This document shows positions 26,552 to 36,582 of a stretch of DNA of 64,000 nucleotides, piece after piece; position 1 is the first letter of the stretch, and each line of letters opens with the position of its first letter. Location: contig CAWHCD010000002.1 in assembly GCA_963828015.1 (NCBI GenBank), forward strand, positions 124,001 to 188,000. The letters are read 5' to 3'. A program made the position numbers and the translations under genes. The notes beneath the pieces are model-generated. The model saw only the letters and a program-made list of their open reading frames with translations, ran no database searches and was not told where the DNA came from. This stretch comes from CAVPUA01 sp963828015. GTDB taxonomy: Bacteria; Actinomycetota; Actinomycetes; Mycobacteriales; Jatrophihabitantaceae.

Positions 26552-28149
26552 TCACGTGCTCTCCAAGGATTCGCCGAAGTAGTGACCAAGAACCTCAACC
26601 CCGGCGGCCTGCGCCGATCCGCTCCAGACGATGGCTCCGCGCTGGAGAATGATGCAGTCATCGGCGAAGGCAAGTGCGCGGTGCACGTATTGCTCGATGA
26701 GCACAATGGAAGTGCCCGACTGCCGCGCACGGACTAGTCCGTCGAAGATCAGGTCGACCATCAACGGCGCCAGACCGAGTGACATCTCATCGACGATCAC
26801 GAGCTTGGGGTTGGCGACCAGTACGCGGGCGAGGGAGAGCATTTGTTGCTCGCCGCCGGAGAGCGAACCGGCCAGCTGACGACGACGTTGGCCGAGCACC
26901 GGGAACGCCGTCAGAGCGAACTCGGTCGCCTCCTTCTTGGCCTGCCGCCCCTTGACAGTGGATACGGCCAGTTTCAAGTTGTCGACGACACTGAGACTGC
27001 GAAAGATTCCGCGGCCCTCAGGCAGATGCAGGAGCCCATCACGTCGGATGCGATTGGCCGGCCGTGCGGCCAGCTCATGACCATCGAAGAGCACGCTGCC
27101 AGTGCGTGGTCGCACTAGTCCGGACAACGCCCGCGCCAGACTGCTCTTACCGGCCCCGTTCGGGCCAAGTACCGCCAAGGCGCGCCCGGGTTGCACGGTG
27201 AACTCGATGCCCGACAAGGCGACCGCGTCCCCGTAGTACACGCTAAGATCGCGGACGACGAGTGTTCCTGGTTCTACGCTGCGCTGCGGCTCGTCGATCG
27301 AGAGTTGAGTCGCCGCCTCCTCCACGATCTCCGCCTCAGCATCGAGGACGGGGTCCGCGGCATCCACCGATTCACCGAGATAGGCCGCGCGGACCTTGGG
27401 ATCGGCGCGGACCGCCTCCGGCGAGCCGTGCGCGATCATCGTCCCGAACTCCAGGACATAGACCGCGCTGCACATCCGCATGACCATCTCGACGTCGTGC
27501 TCCACCAACAGCACGGCGATATCGCGCTCGCGGGCGACCCGCGCCAGCGTCGACTCGAACTGGTCGGTCTCAGCCGAGTCGAGACCGGAGGACGGTTCGT
27601 CCAACAACAGCACCGACGGCGCCGTGGCCAGCGCCCGGCCGAGTTCGACGAGCCGGGCCGAGCCCAAGGGCAGGCCCAGGGCCCGCTGCTCGGCTAGGCG
27701 CTGCAGGCCCAGCAGCTCGATGAGTCCCTCGACGTTCACCTTCTCGGACTCATCGGTCGTGCGCAGACTTCCCATCGTGACCAAGTCCGACCAGACCGGC
27801 TCTTGGCCTTTCGCGCCCGATGAGCGAGCGCGAGGTGCTCGCGCACCGTCAGTCCGGTGAAAAGCTCGGGGTGCTGAAACGTTCGCGCCAGCCCGCGGGC
27901 GGCTCGCCCCTGAGGTCGCAACCCAGTGACGTCCTCACCGTCGAGTCGGACGGTTCCAGAGGATGGCTTGAGCAGCCCGGACAGCACGCCGAATAGGGTG
28001 CTCTTGCCGGCGCCGTTCGGACCGACCAAGCCGATCGTAGCTCCGCGCGGGACGGCGAGGTGCGCCTGCTTCAGCGCGACCAGTCCCCCGAAGCGCACGG
28101 TCACGTCCGAGCATTCCAGCCGGTTAACGTCGCTCGTAGGCGTGGTCAT
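26552..28149 (-). CDS. Liv-type ABC transporter, fused tandem ATPase (LivG-LivF), one frameshift
   Basis: About 531 residues when repaired. The first ATPase domain (from the ATG at 28149, MTTPTSDVNRL) has Walker A GPNGAGKST, and its Walker B LLLDEPSSGLD lies beyond a frameshift. The second domain has Walker A GPNGAGKSS, the SLSGGEQQM signature and VIVDEMSLGLA. Between them is an acidic linker (about AEAEIVEEAATQ) with no stop or start, so both nucleotide-binding domains are on one chain. The frameshift near 27797 is repaired by one more G, giving AKSRVWSDLVTMGSL. The tandem ATPase would pair with the permease encoded upstream. Confidence 0.82.
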
Positions 28150-30126
28150 CGGAGCGACCCCGCTTCGGCCAGCGACGGCCGGCGGCTTCCGTCGACGGCG
28201 GGAGCGGTTCCTTCTTCCGCACCCCGGGATCAGGTCGCTCAGTTGACGGGCGTACTGCGCGATCACGCCCTCGGGATTGCGGGCCACGCTCACGGCTCCG
28301 AGACCGAACAGGACTGAAGGCACCACGGCCCACTTAACCGGGATGTAGGTCGCGAAGATCCCGGGCATAATCGATAGCGTGATACCGGCCAGCGCGGCAC
28401 CGGTGATCGAACGCACCCCCCAAGTGACCGCCACGGCAAGCCAGATCATGCCGAGAAAGATGTCGAACGAGGTCGGTTGCGCGTTCTCGGCGTACATGGC
28501 CAAGAAGCCGCCACCGACTGCCGCGATGAACGCCCCGATTGCTCCGATGATCACCTTCACCTGGATCACGCTGAGCCCGAGCATGCGGGAAGCCGTTTCA
28601 CTGTCGCGCACGGCCCGCAACGCCATGCCGCTGGTGGAGCGCCGCAGGTTGACGATGAGCAACGCGATGACCGCGAACACCGCCAAACCAAGGTAGGAAA
28701 AGGCGAAGTCGGTTTGAGCAAAGCCCGGCCGGTGGACGGTGACGCCGAGCCCGCCGTTCACGAATCGATCCCGGGTGAAGACGAGTCCTTCGACCAGGGA
28801 TCCGAAGGTGAGCGTCACGATGGCGACGTACAGATCGCCCAATCGAATGGTGAGCAGGCCGATCAAGGCACCGAACACGCGGCCACCAACCCGCCAAGTA
28901 GGACGGCCAGCAGTACCGGCACGTGGTACACCGTCGCGAACTGGCCGGTGGCCAGCGCGCCGGCGCCGGCGAAGACGATCTGCGACAGCAGAGCATGCCG
29001 CCTCGCCCGTTACGGCGGTGAACGTCAGGAAGGTGATGGCGTAGCAGATGCCCGCGGTGACCAGCCCGAGCTAGTAGGGCGACCCTTGAAGATCAGCGGG
29101 GCAGGGCCACCCCCAGCAATGGCAGCAGGCCGAGCGCATATCCGAAACGGGTGAACCCGGCCGACCCGGCCGACAGATCCTCAGAACCTTGGTTGGCCGG
29201 ACGGACGAGTCGATCGAGGGGGCCGATCGCCGCCCCACGATCATCGAGAGTGCCCGTATGAGGTAAACGATCAATGCGACCAGGATGAATCTGAACGGCA
29301 CGCTGACCACGATCGCCGAGGTAAGGAGCTGTTGGCAGGTAGATACTTCTGGATTACATCCGTGACCACGCCCATGACCAAGGCCACCACCACCGCCACA
29401 CCAGGGAGCGCAGGCGCGCGACGACCACGGCCGCAAGGGCCCCGGTCATCAACGCCGTCATGCCGCCGCTGGTCGGACTGCCGACCGTGAGCCCTGCGTA
29501 GGTGCGACCAGGACGCCGGTCAGCCCGGCCAGGGTAGTGCTGACGATCCAAACGCCGAGGGCGATAGAGGCCGGCCGCTGCCGCTGAGTGACGCCAAGGC
29601 CTCGGAATCGACGACCCGCGCACCTTGAGCCCGACATCGGTCAGTCGCAGCACGACGGTTCCGACGATCACGACGAACAACAGGAAGCCGTAGATGACCA
29701 CCTGCCCGGTCTGAATCGAGGCACCGAACAGGTGGTACGGCGTATCGGTGGGCGAGGTCAGCCCGGGCGCGGCGCTGATCGACTGGTGCCGAAGATGAGA
29801 TCGGCCAGGCCCGGTAAGGCAACTAGCAGACCGATGGTCGCGACGAGTTTGATCAGCGTCGACTTATCCCGAAGAAACTGGAAGAGCCCGAAGTACAGGA
29901 CCACACCGAGCACGGGGCCGAGGCCGAGGATCGCCACCACGCCGGCGCTATAGCCCGTCCAACCATGCTGAGAGTTGAGGTGTAGTAGAAACGAGCTACG
30001 AAGTACGCCATCGCCGCGAAGGAGAAGTTCAACACGCCGGCCGAGACGTACGTTGTCACCAAACTGGCGGCGGCAATAGCGTAGATGCTCCCACAGCGCC
30101 AGACCCGCGATTACATACTGAATCAC
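28124..30126 (-). pseudogene. Liv-type ABC transporter permease (LivH-LivM), multiply frameshifted
   Basis: The coding signal runs from a GTG at 30126 (MIQYVIAGLALGSIYAIAAA after one repair) to a TAA at 28124. The first half resembles LivH (TTYVSAGVLNFSFAAMAYFVARFYY; RDKSTLIKLVATIGLLVALP), the second LivM (LGDLYVAIVTLTFGSLVEGL; RMLGLSVIQVKVIIGAIGAF). I see no intergenic stop/start between them, so it may be one fused permease of about 660 residues. At least eight one-base frame changes lie between 28.22 and 30.09 kb. The end is also shifted: adding one G in CCGGGG near 28222 gives a charged tail ending HAYERR. Probably sequence error. Confidence 0.7.
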
Positions 30127-30580
30127 GCGCTTTCCAATCCTCGCGCACACTTGCCGATGTCAAGGAAATCCGGTGCATCGGACATTAGTACTATCACAGT
30201 GTGGCCGCTATCACCACGTCCCGTCTGCCGGGACGGGGCAATCGATTGGGCAGCCCTGGAACGCGCAGATAATCTCCGGTAAAGACGAGGACACAGCGCA
30301 CGGATAGAATGCGATATCAATACTGAGAATCTCGGCGAAGCGCAAGAGCAGCTGCCAAAGCTATATGAAATCGAGACCGGCGTCCGACTCGCACGCGTCC
30401 GGTCGCGCCACGATGCGCCGGAGCGGGCACCAGCGACGGCGGGACTGCCAGGTCTGGGCCACCTCAGCCGGTTGGTGGGATGAAAATCCTCATATTGGTG
30501 CAATCAGCTTATTGATTTCCGGGTCGGATGAGCGGTAACCTAGCGCCGCGCCGAGCCCGGTAGCTGACAAGGGGAACCGC
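30127..30580. other. 454-bp non-coding gap between divergent units
   Basis: This lies between the permease start (minus strand) and the SDR start (plus strand), so it must hold both promoters. It is visibly more AT-rich than the flanks. I found no convincing ORF, RNA or strong inverted repeat in it. Confidence 0.5.
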
Positions 30581-31438
30581 ATGCAGCGACACAAGGAAGC
30601 CGATCTACACGGCAAAGTAGCCATCGTGACCGGGGCCAGCCGCGGTATCGGCCGGCACACCGCCCTGGCGTTGGCCCGGCGGGGCGCCGACGTTGTCGTT
30701 ACCGCCCGCACGGTCGACCCGGGCCAGAGTGACACCCCGGGCACGATCTCCGAGACGGCCGCCCTCATCGAATCGCTGGGGGTTAAGTCCTTGGCGGTGG
30801 GTGCGGATCTGGCCGACGAGAGCGACCTGAAGAAAGTCGTTGACTCGACAATAGATCGGTTCGGCGGGGTCGACATTCTGGTGAATAACGCGGCTGTCAC
30901 TCATGGCCACAGCATGTGGGCGCCTCTACTGGAACTGCCCCGCGAGGACTGGATGTATCACTTCGCGGTCAACGTGCATGCGCCATTTACATTGACGCAG
31001 CTCGTCGTGCCGAGCATGACTGAACGTGGTGGTGGTCGCATTCTCAATGTCACGACGGGCAGCGCTGAGACATTCCGCGTTCCGGAGGAGCCGACGCATG
31101 CGGGTATCGGCGACGCGCGAATGTATTTGCTGCCCTACTTCTCGAGCAAGCGTTCGCTCGACCGCTTTGCCAACGTTGTCGCGCCGCAGCTGGCCGACCG
31201 CAACATCTTCATCATCACGATGATGCCCGGCTGGGTGAACACCGAGGCGGCCGAGCTGAACGACGAACTCAGTGCCGAGACGATGGAGTCATCGGGTCCA
31301 CCGCTGTCGCTGGTCTCGATCGACGTCCCGGCCCGCGTGCTGGCCTACTTCGCCGCCTGCGAGGAGCCCGCTGAATACACGGGCCGAATCTTCTGGGCCG
31401 AGCGCGAGCTCGAGGCGTTGGGGCTGACGACCGACTAA
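30581..31438 (+). CDS. SDR family oxidoreductase
   Basis: 285 residues. The cofactor motif TGASRGIG is at 17-24, NNAA at about 102, and the catalytic pair Y186 and K190 (PYFSSK). The arginine after the first beta strand region (TARTVDPG) suggests NADPH preference. An AAGGGGAA site precedes the ATG at 30581. It is first in a plus-strand group with an epimerase (18 bp on) and a GntR regulator, suggesting one transcript for one pathway. The substrate is unknown. Confidence 0.88.
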   Translation: MQRHKEADLHGKVAIVTGASRGIGRHTALALARRGADVVVTARTVDPGQSDTPGTISETAALIESLGVKSLAVGADLADESDLKKVVDSTIDRFGGVDILVNNAAVTHGHSMWAPLLELPREDWMYHFAVNVHAPFTLTQLVVPSMTERGGGRILNVTTGSAETFRVPEEPTHAGIGDARMYLLPYFSSKRSLDRFANVVAPQLADRNIFIITMMPGWVNTEAAELNDELSAETMESSGPPLSLVSIDVPARVLAYFAACEEPAEYTGRIFWAERELEALGLTTD

Positions 31439-31456
31439 GAGACGGAGCGTGGCGCG

Positions 31457-32446
31457 ATGAAGACTGTCCTGATCACCGGGGCCACCGGGATGATCGGTGC
31501 CAACATCTGTGAACGGCTGATCGGTCAGGGCGATCGGGTTCGCGCCATCGCGCGCAAGCCGGACGCGCCGGATGCGATCGCGTTGCAGGCGATGGGCGTC
31601 GACGTCGTTGCCGGCGACATCGTCGATCTCGATTCCGTACAGCAGGCCACTGACGGCGTCGACGGCGTGATCCACACCGCGGCTCTGCGCGGAGTGCCGG
31701 GCGCGACGATCGCCAACAGCCTGCCCCCCAACGTGATCGGCACGATCAACGTGTTGGCCGCGGCGCTGATGGCCGGTGGGCCCCCGGTCGTGCAGTTGCT
31801 GACCAGCACGTTCTTCAACATGTGGGACGCGCCGCAGTCAGAAGTCATGCCGCTGGATCTGCTCTTCCGCAACCAAGATCCCTACTCGGTGACCAAGCGG
31901 CTGGCCTACCTCGAAGGCAAGGCCCGGGTCGAGGCCGGCCAGGACATCCGCTTCATGTTGCCCGGTGCCGCCTATGGTCCGTCGCCGTGCGTCGACAACG
32001 CCATGCTCCACCCGAACTTCAACACCCGCATCGCCATGGCCATCCAGGGCGAGGCCGACCCGAAGATGCCGATGCTGGTGCCCTACGTCCTCGCCGATGA
32101 CTGCGCCTACGTCTGCGTCGCGGCCTTGGAGCGAGGCGTCACCGGCGAGCGCTACCTGGCGATGGGCCGGCCCGAAGACGTCGACACCATTGCCAACATC
32201 TCCAACCGGGCCTGCGAAATCGCCGGCGTGCCCTACCGCTCCGATGAGGTGCCCAAGGAGCGGCTCGACGACCCCGAGATCGTCACCCGATACGGCAGCA
32301 CCATGACGTCCATGGCCAAACGCAACTACCCCGACCCCTACTTCGACAGCCACCGCACGCAGGAACGACTCGGCTATGTCCCGACGCCGCTTGATGAAGG
32401 GCTCACGCTCACCATCGACTGGATGCGTCGCAACAAGTTTCTCTGA
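31457..32446 (+). CDS. NAD-dependent epimerase/dehydratase family protein (extended SDR)
   Basis: 329 residues. TGATGMIG at 7-14 is the extended-SDR glycine motif; Y143 and K147 (YSVTK) form the catalytic pair. HTAALRG follows the third strand. Extended SDRs act on nucleotide sugars, 3-beta-hydroxysteroids or aldehydes; the substrate region gives no clear choice. It lies between the SDR and the GntR gene with short gaps of 18 and 15 bp. Confidence 0.87.
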   Translation: MKTVLITGATGMIGANICERLIGQGDRVRAIARKPDAPDAIALQAMGVDVVAGDIVDLDSVQQATDGVDGVIHTAALRGVPGATIANSLPPNVIGTINVLAAALMAGGPPVVQLLTSTFFNMWDAPQSEVMPLDLLFRNQDPYSVTKRLAYLEGKARVEAGQDIRFMLPGAAYGPSPCVDNAMLHPNFNTRIAMAIQGEADPKMPMLVPYVLADDCAYVCVAALERGVTGERYLAMGRPEDVDTIANISNRACEIAGVPYRSDEVPKERLDDPEIVTRYGSTMTSMAKRNYPDPYFDSHRTQERLGYVPTPLDEGLTLTIDWMRRNKFL

Positions 32447-32461
32447 GGAGTACTGATAAGC

Positions 32462-33252
32462 GTGCCACTGGCTACCCGATCGACTGCGGACCTGGTTCGG
32501 GCCCCGAAGATGGCCGACCTGCTCGCGACCCACCTGCGGACCCGAATCCTGCGGGGCGAGTTCAAGCCGGGCGATACGTTGCCGCCCGAGACCGACCTGA
32601 TGGCCGACCTGCAGGTCTCACGCCCGACGCTGCGGGAGGCGCTCCGGATCCTCGAGACCGAGTCGCTCATCAGCGTGCACCGAGGCGCCCGGGGCGGTGC
32701 ACGCGTGCTCAAGCCCGACCTGTCGGTCGCCGCGAGGTACGTCGGGCTGGTGCTGCAGGTGGAGAACACCACCATCGTCGACGTCTATCAGACCCGCCTG
32801 GTGCTCGAGCCGGCCTGCGCCCGCCTACTGGCTGAAGCCGCCGACCCGGCCATCATCGCCGAGCTGCGAGCGTGCATCGACGAACTGAGGTCGGTCGTCG
32901 AGGCCGACGGGAGCGAACGCGCCGATCCGTCGCGCTGGGCCGAGCTCAGCTATCAGTTCCACGAAGTGATGGTGAAGCGCTCGGGTAGCAACACCCAGGC
33001 GCTGCTCGGCGGTGTACTTCTCGAGATCGTGCGCACCCACTTTGCCGTCGCCATCGCGCTCTGCTTCGACGACGAACGCACCCGTACCGGTTCGCCCGGA
33101 CCATTCGCTCCTTACCCGGCTGGTCGAGCTGATCGAGGCGAAGGATCCGGATGGCCGCCGAAGCCCATTGGCGCGCCCACATGGAGCGCGCGGCCGAGTA
33201 TCTGCTGGACCACGACCCGAAAACCGGTCCGGTCGTCGACCTCTTCAGCTAG
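32462..33252 (+). CDS. GntR/FadR family regulator (FCD domain), two frameshifts near the end
   Basis: About 262 residues when repaired, from a GTG at 32462. The winged helix (LLATHLRTRILRGEFKPGDTLPPE; VSRPTLREALRILE) is at 20-80 and the FCD effector domain follows (TRLVLEPACARLLAEA). Frame breaks at about 33098 (extra G) and 33157 (extra C) interrupt it; removing both gives DHSLLTRLVELIEAKDPDGAEAHW and the end TGPVVDLFS. FCD members bind organic acids and control catabolic genes. It probably regulates the two upstream oxidoreductase genes. Its last bases overlap the stop of the convergent gene by eight. Confidence 0.85.
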
Positions 33253-33841
33253 CCGGATCGCTGGGATGCCGGCTCAACGCGACGGTGTCGACCCGCAGCC
33301 ATCCGGCCATCGGTAGCGACTGCAGGATGCTCGCCATCGCGTCGTCGTCGGTGGCCTGCCAGTGTCCGAGTGCGCGGCCGGTACCGGCCAGCGTCCAGAG
33401 TCGGATCAACCGACCCTGCTCCGCCAGTTCGTGGGTGCGGGCTCGTTCGCCGGCCTCCATCTGCTCGACGTCGGCCCCGGCCGTTGCGGGGGGCACGGTC
33501 AGGACGAAGGTCGTGAGGAACTCGGTGCTGCTCGCGTCGAGTGCGGTGCGCTGATAACCGGGGTCGTTCGGGTGGGGGCCGAGGGGCGTCACTTCATCGC
33601 TGCGCCAGACCCGGAGCGGCATCGTGGCCAGGGTGCGTTCGAGATCAGCGGCATCATCGGCGGTGAACAGGCCGATCGTTCGCCATTCGCCGGGCTGCAA
33701 CGGTGGGCGCCACAGGCGTTGCACCTTGCCCTGCTGGGCCAGTCTAACCGTATTGGCCGCCTCTCGGGCGCGCATATCGGCGACGTCGTGCTCTGCCGTG
33801 CCTTCGGGCACGTGGGTGGTCATGGTGACCAGATACTCCAT
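33245..33841 (-). CDS. Muconolactone delta-isomerase-like protein with two tandem domains
   Basis: 198 residues composed of two similar halves. Residues 1-95 start MEYLVTMTTHVPEGTAEHDV and end LGPHPNDPG; residues 107-198 start TEFLTTFVLTVPPATAGADV and end LSRHPSDPAS. Both halves carry an ARE/GERA helix, then LAQQGKVQRLWR or LAEQGRLIRLWT. Each half is the size of a muconolactone isomerase monomer (about 90 residues), an enzyme of the beta-ketoadipate pathway that assembles as a decamer. The duplication is clear; catalysis is not, because these distant members lack other catechol-pathway genes beside them. Confidence 0.8.
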   Translation of the reverse strand: MEYLVTMTTHVPEGTAEHDVADMRAREAANTVRLAQQGKVQRLWRPPLQPGEWRTIGLFTADDAADLERTLATMPLRVWRSDEVTPLGPHPNDPGYQRTALDASSTEFLTTFVLTVPPATAGADVEQMEAGERARTHELAEQGRLIRLWTLAGTGRALGHWQATDDDAMASILQSLPMAGWLRVDTVALSRHPSDPAS

Positions 33842-33849
33842 GATCGCGG

Positions 33850-34047
33850 CTACCGGTGCTGATCAAGAATGGGCTGCATGTAGCGACCGGCCGCGGCCGA
33901 CGCCTGCTCGGACGTCTGGCCGGACAGGCGGGCGTCGAGGTAGGCCGCGTACCAGTCCCACCAGTTGTGCGGCGGTGCGGACGCCTCGAACGGGCCGTGA
34001 TGGTCGGCCGTCTCGTGCAGCAAGTCGGCGAGGGTCGCGACGTCCAT
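33850..34047 (-). CDS. Small protein that follows a VOC gene
   Basis: 65 residues (MDVATLADLLHETADHHGPF ... GRYMQPILDQHR), with a WWDWYAAYLDAR core. It starts five bases after the stop of the VOC gene at 34053, so the two are co-translated. Similar short proteins with HNWWDWYAAY sit beside or at the end of VOC proteins in actinobacteria, from memory of the family. It probably acts with that VOC protein; the role is unknown. Confidence 0.7.
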   Translation of the reverse strand: MDVATLADLLHETADHHGPFEASAPPHNWWDWYAAYLDARLSGQTSEQASAAAGRYMQPILDQHR

Positions 34048-34052
34048 CGCGG

Positions 34053-34520
34053 TTACCGGCCAGGCAGCCGGGTGACTATCTCCTGCAGTATCCAGCTGTT
34101 TCCGTCTGGATCGTGGAAGGAGGCGAACGAGCAGTACGAGCGACGTTGCGGATCGAGGCCGGGAACCCGGCCGTCGGTGCCCGCATGGTGGAATACGCCG
34201 CCGGCGTCGTGAAAGATCTCGCTGACGTCGACGCCGCGCGCCACCAGATCGGCGCGGGCGGCGGGCAAATCGGAGACGACGAGCATGAGCGCGTCGGCCG
34301 ATCCGGGGGTGGCTTCGGTGACGTGGGCGCCGAAGATCACCGAGCAGGTCGAGCCCGGCGGCGTGAGCTGGACGACGCGAAAGCCTGCGTCCCCGGCGAA
34401 GTCGGCATCCAGTCGCCAGCCCAGTCCGGCGTAGAAGTCCCTGGCCCGGTCGACGTCCGAGACCGGCAGCACGACGACCTCTAATCGCATATCCATCGTG
34501 GGCGGGACAGTGGGATTCAT
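34053..34520 (-). CDS. VOC (glyoxalase) family protein
   Basis: 155 residues with the VOC fold: LEVVVLPVSDVDRARDFYAGLGW at the first module, VVQLTPPGSTCSVIFG, and FHDPDGNSWILQEI at the last. AAGGAGG precedes the ATG at 34520, and that start follows directly after the deacetylase gene. Members bind a metal or drug-like ligand. The frame also continues upstream into the deacetylase only because that gene is frameshifted, so this is not a fusion. Confidence 0.85.
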   Translation of the reverse strand: MNPTVPPTMDMRLEVVVLPVSDVDRARDFYAGLGWRLDADFAGDAGFRVVQLTPPGSTCSVIFGAHVTEATPGSADALMLVVSDLPAARADLVARGVDVSEIFHDAGGVFHHAGTDGRVPGLDPQRRSYCSFASFHDPDGNSWILQEIVTRLPGR

Positions 34521-34585
34521 CGGGGCCTCCTTGCTGTGCGCGACTGGTTCCAGGGTCGCGCACCTGGGCCGCGAGCGGAAGAGGC

Positions 34586-35459
34586 CTACTTGCGGCCGTC
34601 CGGGCCGTAGAAGACGTCGTCCAGGGTGACGGTCGTCAGTTCGCGCTCCTGGAGCAGGTCGAGGATCTCGCGGGTAGAGGGTGGTGACCGTCGGGTAGTT
34701 GGCATGGCCAATGACCACGCGCCGTGCATGCAGCCAGCGGGCGGCCAGGGCGAGCAATTGCTGCTGCGTCAGAAGCGAGGAATCGCCGAACGAGCCGTAC
34801 CACATGACGATGCTGGTCAGGCCGGCATCGGCGCAGATCCGATCCGTGCGGTTGTTGTGGTAGCCGTAGGGCGGCCGGAAGAACGGGTGCGCGCTTACTC
34901 CGTAGGTGTTCTTCAGGAACTGCTCGTTGCGCGAGAGTTCGAGCGCGAGGTCGCGGTCGGATAGCGCGGTGATGTCGGGGTGCGACCAGGTGTGACTGGC
35001 AAGTTGAACCTGCCCGGACTCGACGAGTGGACGTAGCTGGGGTGCGTGTTCGGTCCACGAGGGACGCATTCCGTTGACGAAGAACGTAAGCCGCAGGTTG
35101 GCCGCGGTGATGAAGTCGAGGTAGGCGCCGACCACCGCCGGGTCGACTCCGTCGTCGATCGTCAGGGCCACGGTGTTGTCGGTGCCCGGTAGCGAACCGA
35201 TGACCGACGGGGGGCGCCCGAGGGTGACCGAGTAGGGCTTGGGCGGGTCGGCGTCGGGGATGTCGGGCGGCAGTGGCGGTCCACTGGGCGTGATCGCGGG
35301 GGGCGCGACGGTCACCGGCGGCGCGGATTCGGTCGGGGCGGGGAAATCGGTGGTCGCCGTCGCGGTTGGCGTGGCCGCCCGCAGCCGGCTCGCATCACAG
35401 GCCGTCGCCGCCGCCAGCGTGCCCGCAGCGAGCGACAGCAGGAAGAGGCGGCGATCCAC
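34586..35459 (-). CDS. Polysaccharide deacetylase lipoprotein (one frameshift)
   Basis: About 290 residues. A signal with RR (MDRRLFLLSLAAGTLAAATAC) ends in a lipobox-like ATAC, then a long threonine/proline linker leads to the NodB domain. Motifs seen are TIDDG (catalytic aspartate pair), SHTWSHPDI (zinc histidines) and RPPYGYHN. A frame break at about 34676 is repaired by one base, giving REILDLLQERELTTVTLDDV and a TAG at 34586. NodB proteins remove acetyl groups from peptidoglycan or other glycans. It is anchored outside the cell. Confidence 0.87.
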
Positions 35460-35586
35460 GCAGGAAAGCTAGCAATCTCCTATGAATGTGCAAGAGCAAA
35501 TCGCGGTAGCTCTATGTCTGACATCTCAGGAAAGCACTCTTCGTCGTCGTCTCGTACCTGTGGGTCACAGCCAGGGCTGGGATCGG

Positions 35587-36541
35587 TCAGCGCGTGAACA
35601 GCGGGGCGAGCGTCTGGCCCAGCAGTGCGACCCGACCCTCGACGTGGCCGTTGGGCGGGGCGTTGACGGTGATCCCGTCGATGCCGGTCTCGAGCAACGC
35701 CGCGAAGCGTTCGGCGACCTCGTCCGGGCTGCCGACGATCGCCGATCCGCGCCGGACGGCCGCCTCGGGAGTGCGCACCAGGTAATCCTCGAACTCCGCG
35801 ACCGCCTGTTCGTGGGTCGGGGCGATGCAGGCGCTGGTCTGATAGGAGACGGTGATCTCGGAGCGGTCGCGGCCCAGGTTGGTGCAGTGTTCATCCAGCG
35901 CCGTCGAGCTTGCGCGGGATGTCGGCCACCGGGCAGATCAGGTTGGACTCGTCGGCGTACTGGGCGACCATCCGCAGCGTCTTGCGCTCGCCGCCGCCGC
36001 CGATCATCACCGGGATGCGGCCCAACGGTGCCGGATGGTTCATCGCGTCCTTCACCTGGTACCACTTGCCGTCCAGGGTCGGCTGCTCGCCGCGCAGCAT
36101 GGGCAGGACGATCTGCAGCGACTCCTCGAGCCGCTCGAACCGGTCGGTGAACGTGCCGAACTCGAAGCCCAGCGAATCGTGCTCGAGCTCGAACCAGCCC
36201 GCGCCGATCCCCAGCTGGGCCCGGCCACCGGACACAACGTCCAGCGCCGTGATCGTCTTGGCCAGCAGCGTCGGATGGCGGTAGGTGTTGCCCGTGACGA
36301 GCGCGGCCAACCGCACCCGACTGGTGTGCTGAGCCAGCGCCGACAGCAAGGTGTAACACTCGATCATGTTGGCCTCGGGCTTACCGAGACCGGCGAGTTG
36401 ATAGAAGTGGTCCATCACCAGGACGGTGTCGAAGCCGGAATCCTCCGCCTCGACCGCCTGAGCTCGCACGGTGGCGAACAGGCGCTCGGGAGCGACTCCG
36501 GGGTAGCTGAAGTTGGGGATCTGATAGCCAAGAAGGGTCAC
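35587..36541 (-). CDS. LLM-class (luciferase-like) F420-dependent oxidoreductase (one frameshift)
   Basis: About 318 residues from a GTG at 36541 (VTLLGYQIPNFSYPG). The TIM-barrel segments FDTVLVMDHF, VRLAALVTGNTYRHP, LGIGAGWFELEH and IPVMIGGGGERKTLRM are typical of TIGR03560-type F420-dependent enzymes. One extra G near 35895 breaks the frame; removing it gives LDALDEHCTNLGRDRSEIT and the end LAPLFTR. F420 enzymes of this type reduce or oxidise varied secondary metabolites; the substrate is unknown. Confidence 0.88.
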
Positions 36542-36582
36542 GTTTTCAACGTACCCCGCCCATTGCCCGGGCCGGTATCGGG

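Noticed and set aside
28124..28200. Apparent fusion of the LivM permease to the LivG ATPase
   Set aside because: The read-through depends on a CCGGGG run near 28222. With one more G the permease gets a normal charged end at a TAA (28124), and the ATPase starts at 28149 as a separate gene overlapping it by 26 bases.
34053..35459. Apparent fusion of the polysaccharide deacetylase to a VOC domain
   Set aside because: The frame is shared only after the one-base break near 34676. Repaired, the deacetylase ends at 34586, and the VOC gene has its own ribosome-binding site and ATG at 34520.
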